Assembly (NCBI RefSeq): GCF_021228795.1
Contig: NZ_CP089309.1
Location: 5,515,501 to 5,579,500, forward strand
Origin: Thiocapsa bogorovii
GTDB lineage: Bacteria > Pseudomonadota > Gammaproteobacteria > Chromatiales > Chromatiaceae
DNA: 64,000 nucleotides
Direction of reading: 5' to 3'
Shown: in pieces, positions 17,734 through 26,217 of the stretch
How positions within the stretch are numbered: the stretch's first letter is position 1
Layout of the letters: every line of letters begins with the position of its first letter
Made by a program: the position numbers and the translations under genes
The notes under the pieces: model-generated
What the model was told of the DNA's origin: nothing
What the model saw: the letters and a program-made list of their open reading frames with translations, nothing else
Database searches by the model: none

Positions 17734-18234
17734 TCAGGATCCCGATCGCCCGCGAATCTCACCGAGCTTCGCGATCACGACACCGTAATCGATGTGGGCT
17801 TTGTTGACACCGTCTTTTTGATAGAAGCTCTCGTTCGAGGCATCCTTCGGTAGCCCGGCCCAGATGCGGGACAAGTTGTGGGCGAAGTCGTGATCGCTGA
17901 TCCCGCCACGCAACCAACGGCTCATGCCGGCATCGTTTGCGAGTCGCAAGGCCATCCGATCCTGGAGCTGACGGCTGAACAGCTCCTCCCCCGTCAACCC
18001 CATCCGGTTGATCAACCCATCGAACGTGCTCGGAATGATCTGATAGCGACCGATCGCCGAACCTCCGTTTCCGCTCTCCAAGAGTCGACTCTGAAGCGCC
18101 CGTACCTCGGACACCGTCATCCGGGTCAGGTCGATCTCGCTCTGGTCGGCCTTGCCGAACCACGCGTTGTAGTTGCCGCGTGATTCGGGTTGGGCCAGAA
18201 GATCCAGCACCTCGCCGCGAGGTCCCGGCGTCAC
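17734..18234 (-). CDS. Phage-type muramidase domain (GH104-like), possibly the C-terminus of TraG
   Basis: As drawn it starts at a GTG (18232-18234) and has 166 residues. It shows a lysozyme-like fold signature: Glu18 in LLAQPESRGNYNAW, then GSAIGRYQIIPSTFDGLI, and LQDRMALRLAND. This would cut peptidoglycan for the conjugation channel. There is no clear ribosome site at the GTG. The frame is open upstream through LSGASRPSGTPITEPSV to the A10 run at the end of traG, so a one-base slip there would fuse it to TraG into a protein of about 1,250 residues. Either a separate gene or the C-terminal domain of TraG. Confidence 0.7.
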   Translation of the reverse strand: MTPGPRGEVLDLLAQPESRGNYNAWFGKADQSEIDLTRMTVSEVRALQSRLLESGNGGSAIGRYQIIPSTFDGLINRMGLTGEELFSRQLQDRMALRLANDAGMSRWLRGGISDHDFAHNLSRIWAGLPKDASNESFYQKDGVNKAHIDYGVVIAKLGEIRGRSGS

Positions 18235-18286
18235 GCTGGGTTCCGTGATTGGGGTTCCGCTTGGCCGGGAAGCGCCACTTAATCCA

Positions 18287-21200
18287 TCAGTCTTTTTTTT
18301 TTGAGCCCAGCCCTTGCGTATTGTAGTTGCCGATCAGGCGGAGATGGCTATCGTCCTGCGATACCGCCGAGCGTTCGACGAGGTCGGCCACATGTTGACC
18401 CCTCGCACCGCCTCCGGCCTCGTCGATGACCGCTTGACGAGCCGCCTGCTGCGCAGCGCTCGGCGCGAAGGCAAACACGGAAGTCGTGGCTTCCCGGAAC
18501 AGGGTCTGCTGGGAATCCGTCAGACCATGCTCGGCAACCTGTTGCAGGCGGGCATCGATCATGGCGCCCCGTGCCTGCGTCCAGCCGACCTCGCCACCTG
18601 CAGCCTCCCGTCCGGCAGCGACCGCCGCGGAGACATCGCCTCCGCTCGCCAAGGTGGAGCCGAAGGCCTTCACGGCCGCGACGGTCTGTCCAATGGCAGC
18701 ACTTGCCCCTGCGCGCGCCAAGGCCCCCGAGTCCGCAAGCTTCACGAACGTGCCCCCGACTTCGTTGTGGATGGCCTGCGCCGCGGGTCGCGGCAAGATC
18801 GCACGCCGGTCGATCTCCGCCCCGATGCGCTCGCGAACCTGCTCACGCACTTGATCCTGTCTGGCGGCAAGGCCCTCTGCTGCAGACTCACGGTTGGCGG
18901 CATGGAAGTTGTCGGCGGCACTTGGCCGATACCGGGTCTCGACCGAACGCCCGTGCGCCTCGATGTCGCCACGCAGGCCTGCGACGTTCTCGCGAGGATC
19001 CCGCACATCGCCGTTCTCCACGGCGCCTCGGGCGGCGCCGAAGCGCGGAGCGGACTCGCGCAGATCATCGTTGCCGTGCGGGTTCACCGAAGGCGCGTGT
19101 GTTCCAAAGGTGTCCGCCAGAATGCCGTAGCCGGCCTCCTTCGCACTTTGGGCCTCCGCGGGGGTGAATCGCCGCAAGGTCGTTCCGTCCGCGTGTCCGA
19201 TCAGCAGCGCGACACCGGCCGCCGCGCTCGCCGCGTCGCGGTTCAGATTCCGGGCGTAAGCCCATGAGCCCGAGAGTTGCTGGTGATCCCCGGTCAGATT
19301 GCGCCGGTCGATTTCCCGGTGCAGCCGATCCATGAGCTCCGGGTTGTTCGCGATCGCATTGCCGATCTCGGCGGCGCCGTAGGTGCCCATAGCGCCGTAG
19401 CGGCGCGCCAGCGACTGCTCGCGCTCCAGCGAACGCGAGGAGGAGACCACATCGGCTGCGTCCTTCTCCAACCGCGCGCTTTCGTCGCTGGAGAGCCGCT
19501 CCGCGAAGACGTTGCGACTGCCGGATTGGGAGTCGGCGCGGACCGATTCGGCAAGACGCGCCTCGAAGCCGGAATCGCCCGAAACACGGCGCGCGATATC
19601 GGCAGCCATCGTGTCGGCGAGTTTGACGTCGGTGATGTACTGGCTTCGGAGTTGGCTTGAGAGATCACCCGCGAGGGTGCCCTCGTCGCCGCCCGAGCGG
19701 CCCTTCGCTGCGATGGCTCCGGAGACGATACCCGCCATTTGCTGCGTGCTCATCCCGCTCTGCTCATACTTGTCCGTAAGCCCCCGCGCTTCGCTCATGA
19801 TCGCGCGATCCGTCGCACTCCCTGTCGCCCCGTAGTCCCAGTTCATGGACCGTGAGGCAAAGGACTCGCCGGACCTCGACGCCGACGCACTCGCGGTGCC
19901 GGCCAGCGAGGAGGAGAACCGGGAGCTGGCCTGCTGCACCGCCTGCTCGCCGGAGCGCACGCTGTCCTGCATGGAGCGCCCGACATCCGCCGACCAGAGC
20001 ACGGAATTGGCGTTCGGCGTCGTCGTGCCGGTGAGCGGGGCGTGGGTCTTGAGCGACCCCATCGACAAGGCGGCCGCGGGATTCACCGCATCGGGGCTCG
20101 CGATCTTCTCGTTGATGTGGTCCCCGCCTTGCAGGCGTCCGGCCAGATGGGTCGCGGTGACCGCCGAGCCGTAGATCAGCATCAAGGAGATCGCCGGCGT
20201 GCTCGCCGCGAGCATCCCGCCGACCCCGAGATAATCCGAGAGGATGAAGTCGAGCTTCCAGAGCGCGAAGATCGAGGGCAGCTCCAGGTTGCCCATCCCT
20301 GCATTGCGCAGGGCGTCGAGTTTGCCTTGGGTCGTCAGGATGACGTAGAGGTTGATCACGGCGAGGATCGGCTGCCAGAGCTGGATCCAGAGGCCGAACA
20401 GCAGGTACTTGCCGATCATCCGGATGCCGATGGTGCCGAGCCCCACGGCGAAGACCATCAGCGGGGAGACGGCGAACAGGAACGCCTCGAAGAAGGTCAT
20501 CATGGGGCGCACGATGCGCGCGAACAGGGTCTCCTCGGCGGCCCATTGGGTGTTGCGCTGCTGGGCCGCCTGGGTGATGGTCGCGGCCGTTTCCCAGCGC
20601 CCGAGCTCCTCCCACACCTGCGCCTCGCCCTTGGGCAGGACGCTCGCCGCCACCGACATCACCATGTAATTCTGCGCGTCCACCCCGGCACCGGCGACGG
20701 CATCCAGAGCGGTCTGCACGGCGTTGTCCACCTCCCCGGCCTGCACGGCGAGGGTGGCGGCGAGCGAGCCGCGCAGCGCCGGCAGAAACTCGGTCGTCGT
20801 GTAGGCGGACAGATCCGCCCAGGCGTCGTCGCATTCCTTCACGGTCGGGGCCCCGCCCAACCACAGCTCCGTGGTCGGCATCGGATTGGCCACGGCCAGG
20901 GCGCCGGTCCAGCTCGGATCGCGCAGCACGCTGTCCAGGGAGCGCTGTCCGGTGTCCACGTCGTAGAGCACGCACTCGGCGATGTAGTTGACGAAGGAGC
21001 GCTCGATGTCCGCGCCCGGTGTCGGGCTGTTGGCCGCGCCGAGCCGCGCGCGCGAGAGGGTCCCCGCGCGCACGCTCTGCAGGATCTGCAGGGGTGCGGC
21101 GAAGCCGTAGTCGGTCATCGCGGGGGTGGAGAACGCCTGCTCGAAGAGCCGGGTGACGCCGTACCCCACCTGCGACAACGCCGAGCCCACGGCGGCCACG

Positions 21201-21487
21201 CCCAGGGGGACGTTGTCGACCCGGTGCACCGCTCCGGAATAGAGGTCCTCCACGCTCACCCGCGCGCTCGGACCGAACATGCCCAGGTAGATGACCAGCG
21301 CGATCAGCATCTGCTGGTACTGGGGGGCGCGCGCCTGCACCAGGCCCTGGAAGGTCACCAGGATGACGCCGATCAGGAAGCCGACCCCGGCGAGCTGGCT
21401 CATGTGGCCGGTGCCCATGAGCATGGCGACCGCATTGAGAACCGCCGCGAGGTAGGCGGCGTCGCCGATGGAATAGATTTCGAACAT
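18287..21487 (-). CDS. traG: F-type conjugation protein TraG (mating-pair stabilisation)
   Basis: The 1,066-residue protein starts at ATG 21487 with GGAGG 5 bases upstream. Residues 1-470 carry the TraG N-terminal membrane domain with five or more hydrophobic segments (for example MLIALVIYLGMFG, FFEAFLFAVSPLMVFAVGLG and YLLFGLWIQLWQPILAVINL). The rest is a long, hydrophilic, Ala/Ser/Arg-rich periplasmic helical region. TraG stabilises mating pairs and, in F, mediates entry exclusion. It follows traH by 15 bp. The C-terminus GSKKKD stop is created by a run of ten A bases; see the muramidase entry. Confidence 0.9.
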   Translation of the reverse strand: MFEIYSIGDAAYLAAVLNAVAMLMGTGHMSQLAGVGFLIGVILVTFQGLVQARAPQYQQMLIALVIYLGMFGPSARVSVEDLYSGAVHRVDNVPLGVAAVGSALSQVGYGVTRLFEQAFSTPAMTDYGFAAPLQILQSVRAGTLSRARLGAANSPTPGADIERSFVNYIAECVLYDVDTGQRSLDSVLRDPSWTGALAVANPMPTTELWLGGAPTVKECDDAWADLSAYTTTEFLPALRGSLAATLAVQAGEVDNAVQTALDAVAGAGVDAQNYMVMSVAASVLPKGEAQVWEELGRWETAATITQAAQQRNTQWAAEETLFARIVRPMMTFFEAFLFAVSPLMVFAVGLGTIGIRMIGKYLLFGLWIQLWQPILAVINLYVILTTQGKLDALRNAGMGNLELPSIFALWKLDFILSDYLGVGGMLAASTPAISLMLIYGSAVTATHLAGRLQGGDHINEKIASPDAVNPAAALSMGSLKTHAPLTGTTTPNANSVLWSADVGRSMQDSVRSGEQAVQQASSRFSSSLAGTASASASRSGESFASRSMNWDYGATGSATDRAIMSEARGLTDKYEQSGMSTQQMAGIVSGAIAAKGRSGGDEGTLAGDLSSQLRSQYITDVKLADTMAADIARRVSGDSGFEARLAESVRADSQSGSRNVFAERLSSDESARLEKDAADVVSSSRSLEREQSLARRYGAMGTYGAAEIGNAIANNPELMDRLHREIDRRNLTGDHQQLSGSWAYARNLNRDAASAAAGVALLIGHADGTTLRRFTPAEAQSAKEAGYGILADTFGTHAPSVNPHGNDDLRESAPRFGAARGAVENGDVRDPRENVAGLRGDIEAHGRSVETRYRPSAADNFHAANRESAAEGLAARQDQVREQVRERIGAEIDRRAILPRPAAQAIHNEVGGTFVKLADSGALARAGASAAIGQTVAAVKAFGSTLASGGDVSAAVAAGREAAGGEVGWTQARGAMIDARLQQVAEHGLTDSQQTLFREATTSVFAFAPSAAQQAARQAVIDEAGGGARGQHVADLVERSAVSQDDSHLRLIGNYNTQGLGSKKKD
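18293..18302 (-). promoter_or_regulatory. A10 slippery run at the traG/muramidase junction
   Basis: On the coding (minus) strand ten consecutive A bases precede GACTGATGG. In the given frame they encode the last lysines of TraG, then Asp and TGA. Losing one A puts the muramidase domain in frame with TraG. Runs of nine or more A are known substrates of RNA polymerase slippage and are also frequent indel sites, so expression of a fusion, or a recent one-base mutation, are both possible. Confidence 0.6.
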
Positions 21488-21502
21488 GGAAGCCTCCGTG
21501 CC

Positions 21503-22945
21503 TCAGCGCTGGTTGGGGGTGGACTCGGCCCGGCCCTTCACTTGGGCGGACAGGTCTTGGTAATAGGCGAGCAGGGTCTGGGCGTTGCCGTAGCGCTCGG
21601 CGAGTACGGCGTATTCGCGATACACCTGCTCGCGCGCGCTCTTGATCTGCTCGGCGACCTTGGCGGTGTAGGCGCTTCCACCCATCGCGAGTGCGTTCTC
21701 CGCGGCACGCAGCAGGTCGGACATGATCAGCTGGGCCATTTCCAGCGCGATCACCGGCGCGGCCTGCTTGGCGAAGATCCGCGCCAGGCCCGCGTCGTGG
21801 CGGGCGAGGTTGCGCAGTTGCGCCCCGATGCCGTTGGGGGCGAGCTCCATGAAGGCCTGCTCGCGGGCGGTCGGCGCGCTCGCGCCCAGACGAAACTTCT
21901 GCACCAGACCGACGCTGCCGGCGACGTTCGGATCGCCCAGCAACAGATGATCGGTGTGCTGCACCAACCCCACGGTCTGCGTATCGGCGATCACGCTCGG
22001 CGCCATGCAGCCGTTCACCGCCGTGTCGTTGCAGCTGTAGCGGCGCACGACATGGTTCACCGTGCTCTGACCGGGCCCGGTGTCCTCGTGCGCGCTGCTG
22101 CCCCAGAGCAGATCGCGCACGCTCATGAGGTTGCCCGGCAGCGGGGTGACCCGGAAGTTGTCCCCGGCCCCGTCGGGTGCGGGCTCGGGCGGACCGAGGA
22201 TCACCGAGCCGGTCACGCTCATGATGGCTTCGAGCAGGGCATCGTCGCCGCCGACGAACCAGCCGGCCGCGCCCCGGCGTTTGAGCGCCTGCCAGACCAG
22301 GTTGCCCTGCAGATCGGCCTCGGCGCGCTGCTCGTCGGTCAGGTTGTTCGCGACCTGGTTCACCGGGCTCTCCCCGGAGGTCAGGCTGCGGGTCTCGAAG
22401 ACGTCGCCGAAGCCCTTCACCATCGCCACCAGCGAGGTGTTGTCCTTGTGCTGCACGTCGAAGGCGCTCGCCACGTCGTTGACCAGACCCTTGGCGAGCT
22501 GACAGGAGTTGGCGTAGCCCTGATTGAGCGCCTGGAGCTTGCGCTGCAGCGACTCCATGACCTCCACACAGGTCGGGCACATGGCGGTCAGGGCGACCTC
22601 GAAGGCGTAGCCGGTCGCGTTCGCCGCGATCGAGCGCATCAGTTGTTGGAACTGATCCGCGGAGATGAAGCTGAAGGAGCCGGCGAACATGTCGATGCCG
22701 CCGCAGCCGGCCTCGAAGGACGGCGGCACCACGTGCCAGAGCGACTCGCTCATGAGGCGGTTGCGGTTCACGACCGACCCGCCCGAGAAGGCGCCGCGGC
22801 GCTGTCCCATGTGCGCGGAGGGGTTGGTGAGATTGACCATGCTGTCGAACATGACGCTCGACTGGGTGGCGATGCCGGCCGCCTCGGCGGCGGGCGTCGC
22901 CGTCGCGGCGATCAGGACAAGGGTCGGTGCGAATCGAATCTTCAT
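21503..22945 (-). CDS. traH: Conjugal transfer protein TraH
   Basis: Start ATG 22945 overlaps the traF stop as ATGA, so the two are translationally coupled. The 480-residue product has a signal peptide (MKIRFAPTLVLIAATATPA, cut near AEA-AG), a cysteine-bearing periplasmic domain (AGCGGID, TAMCPTCVEV, SCQLAKG, CNDTAVNGCMAPS) and a C-terminal helical region predicted to be coiled coil. TraH is required with TraF for F-pilus assembly and pairs with TraG. Length matches the family (about 450-480). Confidence 0.93.
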   Translation of the reverse strand: MKIRFAPTLVLIAATATPAAEAAGIATQSSVMFDSMVNLTNPSAHMGQRRGAFSGGSVVNRNRLMSESLWHVVPPSFEAGCGGIDMFAGSFSFISADQFQQLMRSIAANATGYAFEVALTAMCPTCVEVMESLQRKLQALNQGYANSCQLAKGLVNDVASAFDVQHKDNTSLVAMVKGFGDVFETRSLTSGESPVNQVANNLTDEQRAEADLQGNLVWQALKRRGAAGWFVGGDDALLEAIMSVTGSVILGPPEPAPDGAGDNFRVTPLPGNLMSVRDLLWGSSAHEDTGPGQSTVNHVVRRYSCNDTAVNGCMAPSVIADTQTVGLVQHTDHLLLGDPNVAGSVGLVQKFRLGASAPTAREQAFMELAPNGIGAQLRNLARHDAGLARIFAKQAAPVIALEMAQLIMSDLLRAAENALAMGGSAYTAKVAEQIKSAREQVYREYAVLAERYGNAQTLLAYYQDLSAQVKGRAESTPNQR

Positions 22946-23937
22946 CGGGGGGCCTGGCTGGTGTCGGTTCGGGTGTCGGGAAGGACAGTGGCGCGCAGGG
23001 CGTCGAGCAAGGCGCGCGGATCCTCGGGGAGTGCGGTGAGTGTCGCGGCAGCGCTGCCCCGCTCGGCCGGACCCGCTCGGAGACGGCTCGCCTCCGCCTC
23101 GCTGACCCAGCCGGCCTGGACGGCGGCGAGGACGATGCGATCGCGCAGCTGGGCGAGCGAGAGCAGTCCCTGGGCGATCGGGGCCACCGCGCCCTGGTCC
23201 GGGCGGGCGAGGAACATCGCCGGGGTGGAGATCACGCCCAGCGCCTCGGCCTGACCGCGGTCGATCTGGAATGCGGGAAACGTCCCGTCCGCGAGGCCCG
23301 CCCCGTCGATCGAGACCGCCAGCACCGCAAAACCGTAGCGCTGCGCGAGGGCCTCCAGGAGCGGGGCCTGCGCATCGCAATAGGGACAGTCCGAGCGGAA
23401 GAAGAACCAGAGCGCGGTCTCCCCGGCGAGGCGTTCGAGCAGCGCGTCGCCGGCGGCGCTCGCCTGCTTGTCGGCCAGGTTCGCCCCGAAGTTGGCGGTG
23501 GGTCGGCGGGTGATCTCGTCGAGGACGGGATCGCCCTGCACCACGCGCTCGGACACCCGGGCGAAGCGCGAGGACTTGTCCATCGCGATGCGTTGCAGGT
23601 GCAGGTAGACCGCCACGTTCTCGGGGGACGGATAGTCAATGGCGCGGTCGCGGTAGGTGTCCAGGTGCTCCCGGAACCATTCCGCGGAAAGAGGCGCCGG
23701 TCCGGCGGACACCTCCGCGACGGGCTCGGACGGCGCCCGCTCGGACCGATCGAGCTCGACGGACACAGGCGGTGGCTCGGCGGTCGGCGGCGGCACGACC
23801 GGCACCGGCGGCTCTCGGTACCAGAACCAGCCTTCGGCATCACGCGCGTAGAAACCGCCCGCGGGTGCCGCCGGCGTCGGTCCTGCCGTCAGCGCGATCA
23901 GGAGGCCCGCGGCGAGGGCGTCAGCGCGAGGTCGCAT
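22942..23937 (-). CDS. traF: Conjugal transfer protein TraF, thioredoxin-like
   Basis: With ATG 23937 the product has 331 residues; an in-frame ATG 48 bases upstream would overlap flhC more. A signal peptide (residues 1-25) is followed by a Pro-rich linker with GFYARDAEGWFWYREPP, typical of TraF. The C-terminal half is a thioredoxin fold with FRSDCPYCDAQAP (Cys184, Cys187) and the cis-Pro loop VISTPAMFLA. F-plasmid TraF lacks the CxxC; here it is present, so the protein may also act as a disulfide enzyme for pilus assembly. The start overlaps the end of the flhC-like gene by 17 bp. Confidence 0.92.
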   Translation of the reverse strand: MRPRADALAAGLLIALTAGPTPAAPAGGFYARDAEGWFWYREPPVPVVPPPTAEPPPVSVELDRSERAPSEPVAEVSAGPAPLSAEWFREHLDTYRDRAIDYPSPENVAVYLHLQRIAMDKSSRFARVSERVVQGDPVLDEITRRPTANFGANLADKQASAAGDALLERLAGETALWFFFRSDCPYCDAQAPLLEALAQRYGFAVLAVSIDGAGLADGTFPAFQIDRGQAEALGVISTPAMFLARPDQGAVAPIAQGLLSLAQLRDRIVLAAVQAGWVSEAEASRLRAGPAERGSAAATLTALPEDPRALLDALRATVLPDTRTDTSQAPR

Positions 23938-24499
23938 CGGGGTGCCCTGCTCGCCGTGGAGAGGCGCGTCCGCCGGCCCGCGCATAGAGGGCGCACAGCG
24001 GACAGCCGATCAGGATCGCGTCGCGCAAGGCGATGTACGGGGCCTCGCAGGACGGACACCAGGCGATCGCGGCGAGCCCGGCGCGCAGATCCCGCGCGAC
24101 GATCCAGGCTTGGTTGATGCCCAGAACACCCGCATGCGGGCCGTCGATCAGCGCCAGGTAGAGCTCGTAGGCGCGTACCAGCCCTTGCGGGTCGATCATG
24201 CGCCCGATGGCGCCGTCGCGACGCTGCTCGGCATAGACCACGCCGAAGAGCGAAGCCGCGGCATGCTCGGTGCGGGTGCGGATCATCGACCCGGCGCTGT
24301 CCGGCAGCGGACCGCGCGGCGGTGCTCGCCCGTGCAGCTGTCGATACCAGCCGGCAAGAACTGTGCTCTTCAGACCCGTGGCCCAATGCACGACCCCGAC
24401 CCGCGCGCCGTGCCGCAGCAAGGCGAGTGCAAGGGTCTCGGCGTCGTGTCGGGCGAGGCGGGCATCCGGCAGGCGTGCGGACAACGGCCCGAGGATCAT
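23921..24499 (-). CDS. FlhC-like transcriptional activator (SetC-type)
   Basis: ATG 24499 gives 192 residues; a TTG at 24529 overlapping the upstream stop and preceded by a G-rich stretch is an alternative. Residues 15-50 match the FlhC N-terminus (ARHDAETLALALLRHGARVG, GWYRQLHGRAPPRGPLP). The C-terminal zinc ribbon is clear: WCPSC and GCPLC, two Cys pairs 19 residues apart. In SXT/R391 elements FlhC/FlhD homologues SetC/SetD switch on the transfer genes, so the same role is likely here. The unusual point is that they lie inside the transfer operon, between the transglycosylase and traF. Confidence 0.82.
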   Translation of the reverse strand: MILGPLSARLPDARLARHDAETLALALLRHGARVGVVHWATGLKSTVLAGWYRQLHGRAPPRGPLPDSAGSMIRTRTEHAAASLFGVVYAEQRRDGAIGRMIDPQGLVRAYELYLALIDGPHAGVLGINQAWIVARDLRAGLAAIAWCPSCEAPYIALRDAILIGCPLCALYARAGGRASPRRAGHPDATSR

Positions 24500-24525
24500 C
24501 GGCCCGGATGTCGAAGGGTCGGCGC

Positions 24526-24840
24526 TCAACCCGCACCCCCGGCGGCACGCAGCGCCAGATGCAGGTTGCGCAAGGTCGGCGGGACCTGCGCCCGGGCAAG
24601 CGGTGCGTCGAGGCTCGCGCGGAAGGTCACCACGGGTGCCTCGGCCAGATCGAGGACCGCCTCGAGCGTGGCGCCGGCGAGCCACTCGGCCAGCTCCGGG
24701 GTCACGCCGAACAGGGTTGCGGCCACCTGCGGCGAGACCCGGGCGGCATCCCGTGCGCCGATCCAATAGAGGCGATTGCAGCGCCGCACGGTGTCCTGCA
24801 GGTCGGGGATTGCCGGGGACGGCATCAGGGCTGTCGGCAT
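24526..24840 (-). CDS. FlhD-like co-activator (SetD-type)
   Basis: The 104-residue protein starts at ATG 24840 (GGAG 9 bases upstream), overlapping the end of the transglycosylase gene by 16 bp. It follows the FlhD pattern: LQDTVRRCNRLYWIGARDA, then ARVSPQVAATLFGVTPELAE, LAGATLEAVLDLAE and a final VTFRASLDAPLA, equivalent to the 'FR' segment of FlhD. FlhD and FlhC form a hetero-oligomer, and the pair is adjacent and overlapping here, which supports both calls. Similarity is by pattern; no alignment was run. Confidence 0.75.
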   Translation of the reverse strand: MPTALMPSPAIPDLQDTVRRCNRLYWIGARDAARVSPQVAATLFGVTPELAEWLAGATLEAVLDLAEAPVVTFRASLDAPLARAQVPPTLRNLHLALRAAGGAG

Positions 24841-25955
24841 TGCAGATACTCCGATCGGGATTCGAGAACGCGGGGGACATAGGTGCGGGTCTCGCGATAG
24901 GGCGGGATGCGATAGCCGTGCTTGATCACGGCGCCCTCCCCCGCGTTGTAACCGGCCGCGACCAACGCGGGGTCGCCGTCGAACATCCCCGCCAGATCGC
25001 GCAGGTAGCGCACGCCGGCGTCGATGTTCTGTTCCAGATCGCGCGGATTCGCGCCGTAGCGCGCGGCCGTCGCCGGCATCAGCTGCATCACGCCGGTCGC
25101 ACCCTTCGGGGAGACCGCCGTCTGGCGGAACGCGCTTTCGCGCCGGGCGATGGCGAGCGCGAACGCCGGATCCACGCCGTGGCGGCGCGCGGCGGCTTCC
25201 ACGAGCGCGGCCACGGGTTGTTTGTCCGGGTCGATGCAGCGGGCGTGATGGGGTGCAACGACGGTACGAATGCGCGGGCCCTGTGCCGTAGCGCCGGAAG
25301 ACGCGGGCGACGGTACGGCGGGCCGTTCGGACGATTGTTCGGGGGATTCGACAGGAGATGCCGCAAACCCGCTGCCCGGTTCGCTCAGCGCCTCTGCAAG
25401 TGCAAAGATCCGTGCACCGAGGGTCTCGGCCGCGGTGTCCGATGCCGCGCGATACTGACCGATCCCCCGCGCCGGGTTGCTCGGATAGGCGCGCAGGCCG
25501 ACGGCGATCAGCGCGGCCCCGCGCGCGAGGTTGCGCGCCGGATCGAGCAGCTCGGCCGGCGTGCCGCCGAACCACAGGTGGCGCACCGGCACGGCCAGGA
25601 GTCCGACCGCGAGGTCTGTCGCCGCGTCCGACGAGGCGTCGTCCAAGGCGCGTTGCGCGTCCTCGCGGGTCGCGTAGTGCACGCGACGCCCGTCCACGAC
25701 GAGCGTCCAGGGCCACGGCGCGGCCTGCCCGTTCGCGATCCGCCCGCTCGCCGAGAGCGCGGCGGCATAGAGCAGACGCGGTTCGATCCCTCGACTCCGT
25801 GCCGGTTCGGCCCAGGCCAGCGGCAGCGATGCTTGGGCGGGGCTGTCGGGCGTGCCGACGGGTGCGCCGTCGATTGTTTCCGGCGCGGCATGGACCGGCA
25901 CGGTCGTGGCCAGCACACCGCAGAGGACACCGGCAAACCAGGCGCACTTAATCAT
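24825..25955 (-). CDS. Periplasmic lytic transglycosylase (SLT family)
   Basis: The 376-residue protein starts at ATG 25955 with a signal peptide (MIKCAWFAGVLCGVLATTV, cut near VHA-AP). Residues 45-190 form a degenerate first module (GIEPRLLYAAALSASGRIANG). Residues 240-370 are a canonical SLT domain: catalytic Glu in IARRESAFRQTAVSPKGATG, then VMQLMPATAARYG, GVRYLRDLAGMF and AAGYNAGEGAV. It opens the peptidoglycan for the transfer channel. It overlaps the partner gene upstream by 8 bp and flhD downstream, so all sit in one leftward operon. Confidence 0.92.
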   Translation of the reverse strand: MIKCAWFAGVLCGVLATTVPVHAAPETIDGAPVGTPDSPAQASLPLAWAEPARSRGIEPRLLYAAALSASGRIANGQAAPWPWTLVVDGRRVHYATREDAQRALDDASSDAATDLAVGLLAVPVRHLWFGGTPAELLDPARNLARGAALIAVGLRAYPSNPARGIGQYRAASDTAAETLGARIFALAEALSEPGSGFAASPVESPEQSSERPAVPSPASSGATAQGPRIRTVVAPHHARCIDPDKQPVAALVEAAARRHGVDPAFALAIARRESAFRQTAVSPKGATGVMQLMPATAARYGANPRDLEQNIDAGVRYLRDLAGMFDGDPALVAAGYNAGEGAVIKHGYRIPPYRETRTYVPRVLESRSEYLQCRQP

Positions 25956-26217
25956 CGACGCGCCCCAGTCGGCCGACGAGCCGATCCCGGCGCCGTTGCG
26001 CCGACGCCTCGGGGGGCGTCGACGGCGCCGGTGCGACCTTGGCGAGTGCGCCGGCGCCGCCCTTGATCGCCAACAACCCGACGGCGGCGAGGTGACGCAG
26101 CCGTGCGGCCCGCGAGCGCTTGGGCAGCTGCACGAGATCCTCCAGCAGCTCGGGCTGGGACGGGCCGATGTTGACCACGGCGCGCAGCAGATCGCACGAG
26201 CGCGCCTCAGCCGGCAT
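25948..26217 (-). CDS. Small partner of the ParM-like gene (ParR/StbB-like position)
   Basis: An 89-residue basic protein whose start overlaps the parM-like stop by 11 bp. The central part (LVQLPKRSRAARLRHLAAVG) is Arg-rich and could bind DNA. No family is recognised from sequence; the call rests on its position directly after an actin-like gene, where type II segregation systems keep their adaptor. Confidence 0.5.
   Translation of the reverse strand: MPAEARSCDLLRAVVNIGPSQPELLEDLVQLPKRSRAARLRHLAAVGLLAIKGGAGALAKVAPAPSTPPEASAQRRRDRLVGRLGRVDD

Noticed and set aside
19764..23254. Very long frames on both strands (938 and 1,070 codons)
   Set aside because: They are shadows of traG and traH, which carry recognisable membrane segments, signal peptide and overlaps.
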